Positions 24,885-26,438 of a DNA stretch of 26,438 nucleotides are shown here, in pieces. Within the stretch, counting starts at the first letter, position 1. Each line of letters starts with the position of its first letter. The translations under genes and the position numbers were made by a program. This stretch comes from Bacillota bacterium. Lineage in GTDB: Bacteria > Bacillota > Clostridia > Lachnospirales > Lachnospiraceae. Location of the stretch: NCBI GenBank assembly GCA_023443225.1, contig JAEZVF010000029.1, forward strand, positions 1 through 26,438. Reading direction: 5' to 3'. The notes beneath the pieces are model-generated. The model was not told the origin of the DNA. It ran no database searches and saw only the letters and a list, made by a program, of their open reading frames with translations.

Positions 24885-26279
24885 ATGCACTTAAGTAATG
24901 AGCTGGAGATTGAAGTTAATATGAAAGAACTATTCGATGCAATCATTAAAAGGATATGGATTATTGTAATAGCCGGACTTCTATGTGCCATAGCTACAGG
25001 ATTGATTAGTAAGTTTATGTTAAAACCAGTCTATACTTCCAGTACAAAGATTTATGTAATTAACAGACAAAATAAAGCGATGACTACCTATGCGGATCTA
25101 CAGACAGGAGCACAATTAACACAAGATTATAAGATACTAGTAAAAAGCAGACCGGTAACAGAACAGGTTTTGCGCAAATTGAACCTATCTATGACACATG
25201 AACAGTTAATTCGTAAGATTGCTGTGAAAACACCATCAGATACTCGAATTCTTGAGATAGTAGTGGAAAATACAGATCCACGATTGGCGAAACAGTTAGC
25301 AGACAGTATTGCAGAAGTATCTTCTGAGCGTATGGTTTCCATTATGGAAATGGAGAAAGCAAATATTGTAGAACCAGCCAACTTACCGACAAGACCTTCA
25401 AGTCCGAGTGTTTTGTATTGCGGCATGATTGGTGGTTTGATTGGAGGCTTCTTAGCTGTCTTTATGATTCTTATCTTCTTTCTTAGTGATGATACCATTA
25501 AGTCATATGAGGATATTGAGAAACACCTTGGGGTTACTGCCTTGGGTATGATTCCTTTTGAGAGCATAAATCACCAAGAAAAAAACAAGAAGCAGAAATT
25601 AAGAGTTCAAAAAAAAACTCAATTGAATAAAGGTATTAACAAAAATGTAAAAGGAGAATTCGCAGGTAATGAAGCTTACAAAGCCTTAAGAACGAACCTT
25701 CAATTTTGTGGTAAAGAGGTAAAGACAATCTGCGTTACTAGCTGCTCGCCAAATGAAGGGAAAACTGTAATTTCATTTCGGTTAGCTGCTACCATTGCAG
25801 AAATTGGAAGAAAAGTTCTTTTTATCGATGCAGACTTGCGAAAATCGGTTATATTAGGACGATTAGGAGTGGATAAAGAAGTTTATGGATTGTCACAATA
25901 TCTTTCTGGCATGAATAGTGTAGATGACATCATAAATAAAACAAATCTAGAACATGTAGACATTATTCATACTGGACCTTTACCACCCAATCCTTCAGAA
26001 TTGTTGGGTAGTGAGGACTTCTATGAACTAATACGAACACAAAAGGAAATCTATGATTATATTATCGTGGACACCCCTCCACTTGGAATAGTTATAGACA
26101 GTGCTAATGTAGCTAAATGCTGTGATGGAACTATCATGATTGTGGAATCCAAACATATCAGCTATAAATTGGCACAACGGGTATTAAAACAACTGGAACA
26201 AGGAAAATGCAGAGTTCTTGGAGCGGTACTGAATAAGGTTAATATGAACGTGAAAGGTTACTATACAGGATATTATTGA
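24885..26279 (+). CDS. Fused Wzz-domain chain-length regulator and BY-kinase
   Basis: A 464-residue single-chain polysaccharide co-polymerase and tyrosine autokinase. The Wzz part has membrane helices at about 24-44 and 178-201, with the outer loop between them and the proline motif LPTRPSSPS before the second. The cytoplasmic kinase has Walker A SPNEGKT at 288-294 (K293), Walker A' FIDAD at 313-317, Walker B IIVDTPP from 393 with D396, and a C-terminal tyrosine cluster YYTGYY (459, 460, 463, 464) for autophosphorylation. Most Firmicutes make these halves as two proteins (CapA/CapB, YwqC/YwqD); here they are joined, at about the summed length. ATG 24885, after AGAAGG (24872-24877), follows the phosphatase stop by one base; an in-frame TTG at 24867 has no such site. 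Confidence 0.94.
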   Translation: MHLSNELEIEVNMKELFDAIIKRIWIIVIAGLLCAIATGLISKFMLKPVYTSSTKIYVINRQNKAMTTYADLQTGAQLTQDYKILVKSRPVTEQVLRKLNLSMTHEQLIRKIAVKTPSDTRILEIVVENTDPRLAKQLADSIAEVSSERMVSIMEMEKANIVEPANLPTRPSSPSVLYCGMIGGLIGGFLAVFMILIFFLSDDTIKSYEDIEKHLGVTALGMIPFESINHQEKNKKQKLRVQKKTQLNKGINKNVKGEFAGNEAYKALRTNLQFCGKEVKTICVTSCSPNEGKTVISFRLAATIAEIGRKVLFIDADLRKSVILGRLGVDKEVYGLSQYLSGMNSVDDIINKTNLEHVDIIHTGPLPPNPSELLGSEDFYELIRTQKEIYDYIIVDTPPLGIVIDSANVAKCCDGTIMIVESKHISYKLAQRVLKQLEQGKCRVLGAVLNKVNMNVKGYYTGYY

Positions 26280-26361
26280 GATATGTCGTATAAATATCTG
26301 ACATAATAGGAATAAGCTTGAGTTTCCGCAAATTGCAATTGAAAAACAGGAAAGTCTTACC

Positions 26362-26425
26362 AAAGTGCCAATCTGCCGTTTTTCGAATTGTATAAGTGTG
26401 GCAGTACATTGATTAGAGGCACTTT
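26362..26425 (+). other. Nested inverted repeat, possible leader RNA or 3' structure
   Basis: AAAGTGCC (26362-26369) pairs with GGCACTTT (26418-26425), and inside it CTGCC (26373-26377) pairs with GGCAG (26400-26404). This makes a two-stem structure with an asymmetric internal loop and a large end loop. No T run follows in the window. A smaller repeat TATGTC/GACATA (26282-26287, 26300-26305) is nearer the kinase stop. No gene is visible in 26280-26438; I recognise no known riboswitch. Confidence 0.4.
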
Positions 26426-26438
26426 AATAAGCCCCGCT

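Overview
The window looks like chromosomal DNA from a low-G+C, AT-rich Firmicute, most likely a clostridial or Lachnospiraceae-type bacterium (inference). The reasons are the strong AGGAGG ribosome-binding sites, the long-form hpf-secA-prfB order, an RF2 gene with a programmed frameshift, a HTH-ACT protein of the UPF0735/PheB type, an archaeal-type iPGM-like protein between hom and lysC, and Firmicute-style CpsB/BY-kinase capsule regulators. Every gene I can support is on the + strand. There are no tRNA, rRNA, CRISPR or insertion sequences.

Region 1 (1-5326) is housekeeping. Bases 1-137 hold no gene I can recognise. Then come hpf (ribosome hibernation, own extended -10 promoter, hairpin after it), secA (own extended -10 promoter), prfB (RF2, starting at GTG 3557 and needing a +1 shift at CTT-TGA-C) and cheW, closed by a strong terminator.

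Region 2 (5327-9830) is an aspartate-family amino-acid operon: a HTH-ACT protein, homoserine dehydrogenase, an alkaline-phosphatase-superfamily protein probably acting as a homoserine kinase analogue, and aspartokinase. A palindrome overlaps the candidate promoter. Aspartokinase carries a strong in-frame internal ribosome-binding site and ATG that would give a separate regulatory beta subunit, as in Bacillus AKII. A terminator ends the unit.

Region 3 (9831-12571) holds a HxlR-family regulator whose only plausible start is ATT, so its N-terminal half is easily missed, then tex with its own promoter and a strong terminator.

Region 4 (12572-26438) is a Wzy-dependent exopolysaccharide/capsule cluster read from a TTGTTT-17-TATAAT promoter. 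In order: an unrecognised two-membrane-segment protein, the polyprenyl-phosphate sugar-1-phosphate transferase that starts repeat-unit synthesis, a GT4, a radical SAM/SPASM protein, two GT-B glycosyltransferases, a Wzy-like polymerase, two paralogous GT2 enzymes, a Wzx-like flippase, a PHP-type tyrosine phosphatase (CpsB/CapC) and a single-chain Wzz-plus-BY-kinase. Gaps are small and several genes overlap by 1-29 bases, so it is very likely one operon. One initiating transferase plus five glycosyltransferases suggests a repeat unit of about six sugars, built inside, flipped by Wzx, joined by Wzy and length-controlled by the kinase/phosphatase pair. The last 159 bases have no gene but contain a nested inverted repeat that could be a leader RNA for whatever follows.

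The most interesting items are the radical SAM/SPASM enzyme inside the glycosyltransferase block, the unknown first gene of the cluster, the HxlR gene with an ATT start, the internal aspartokinase start, and the HTH-ACT protein with a palindrome over its own promoter.
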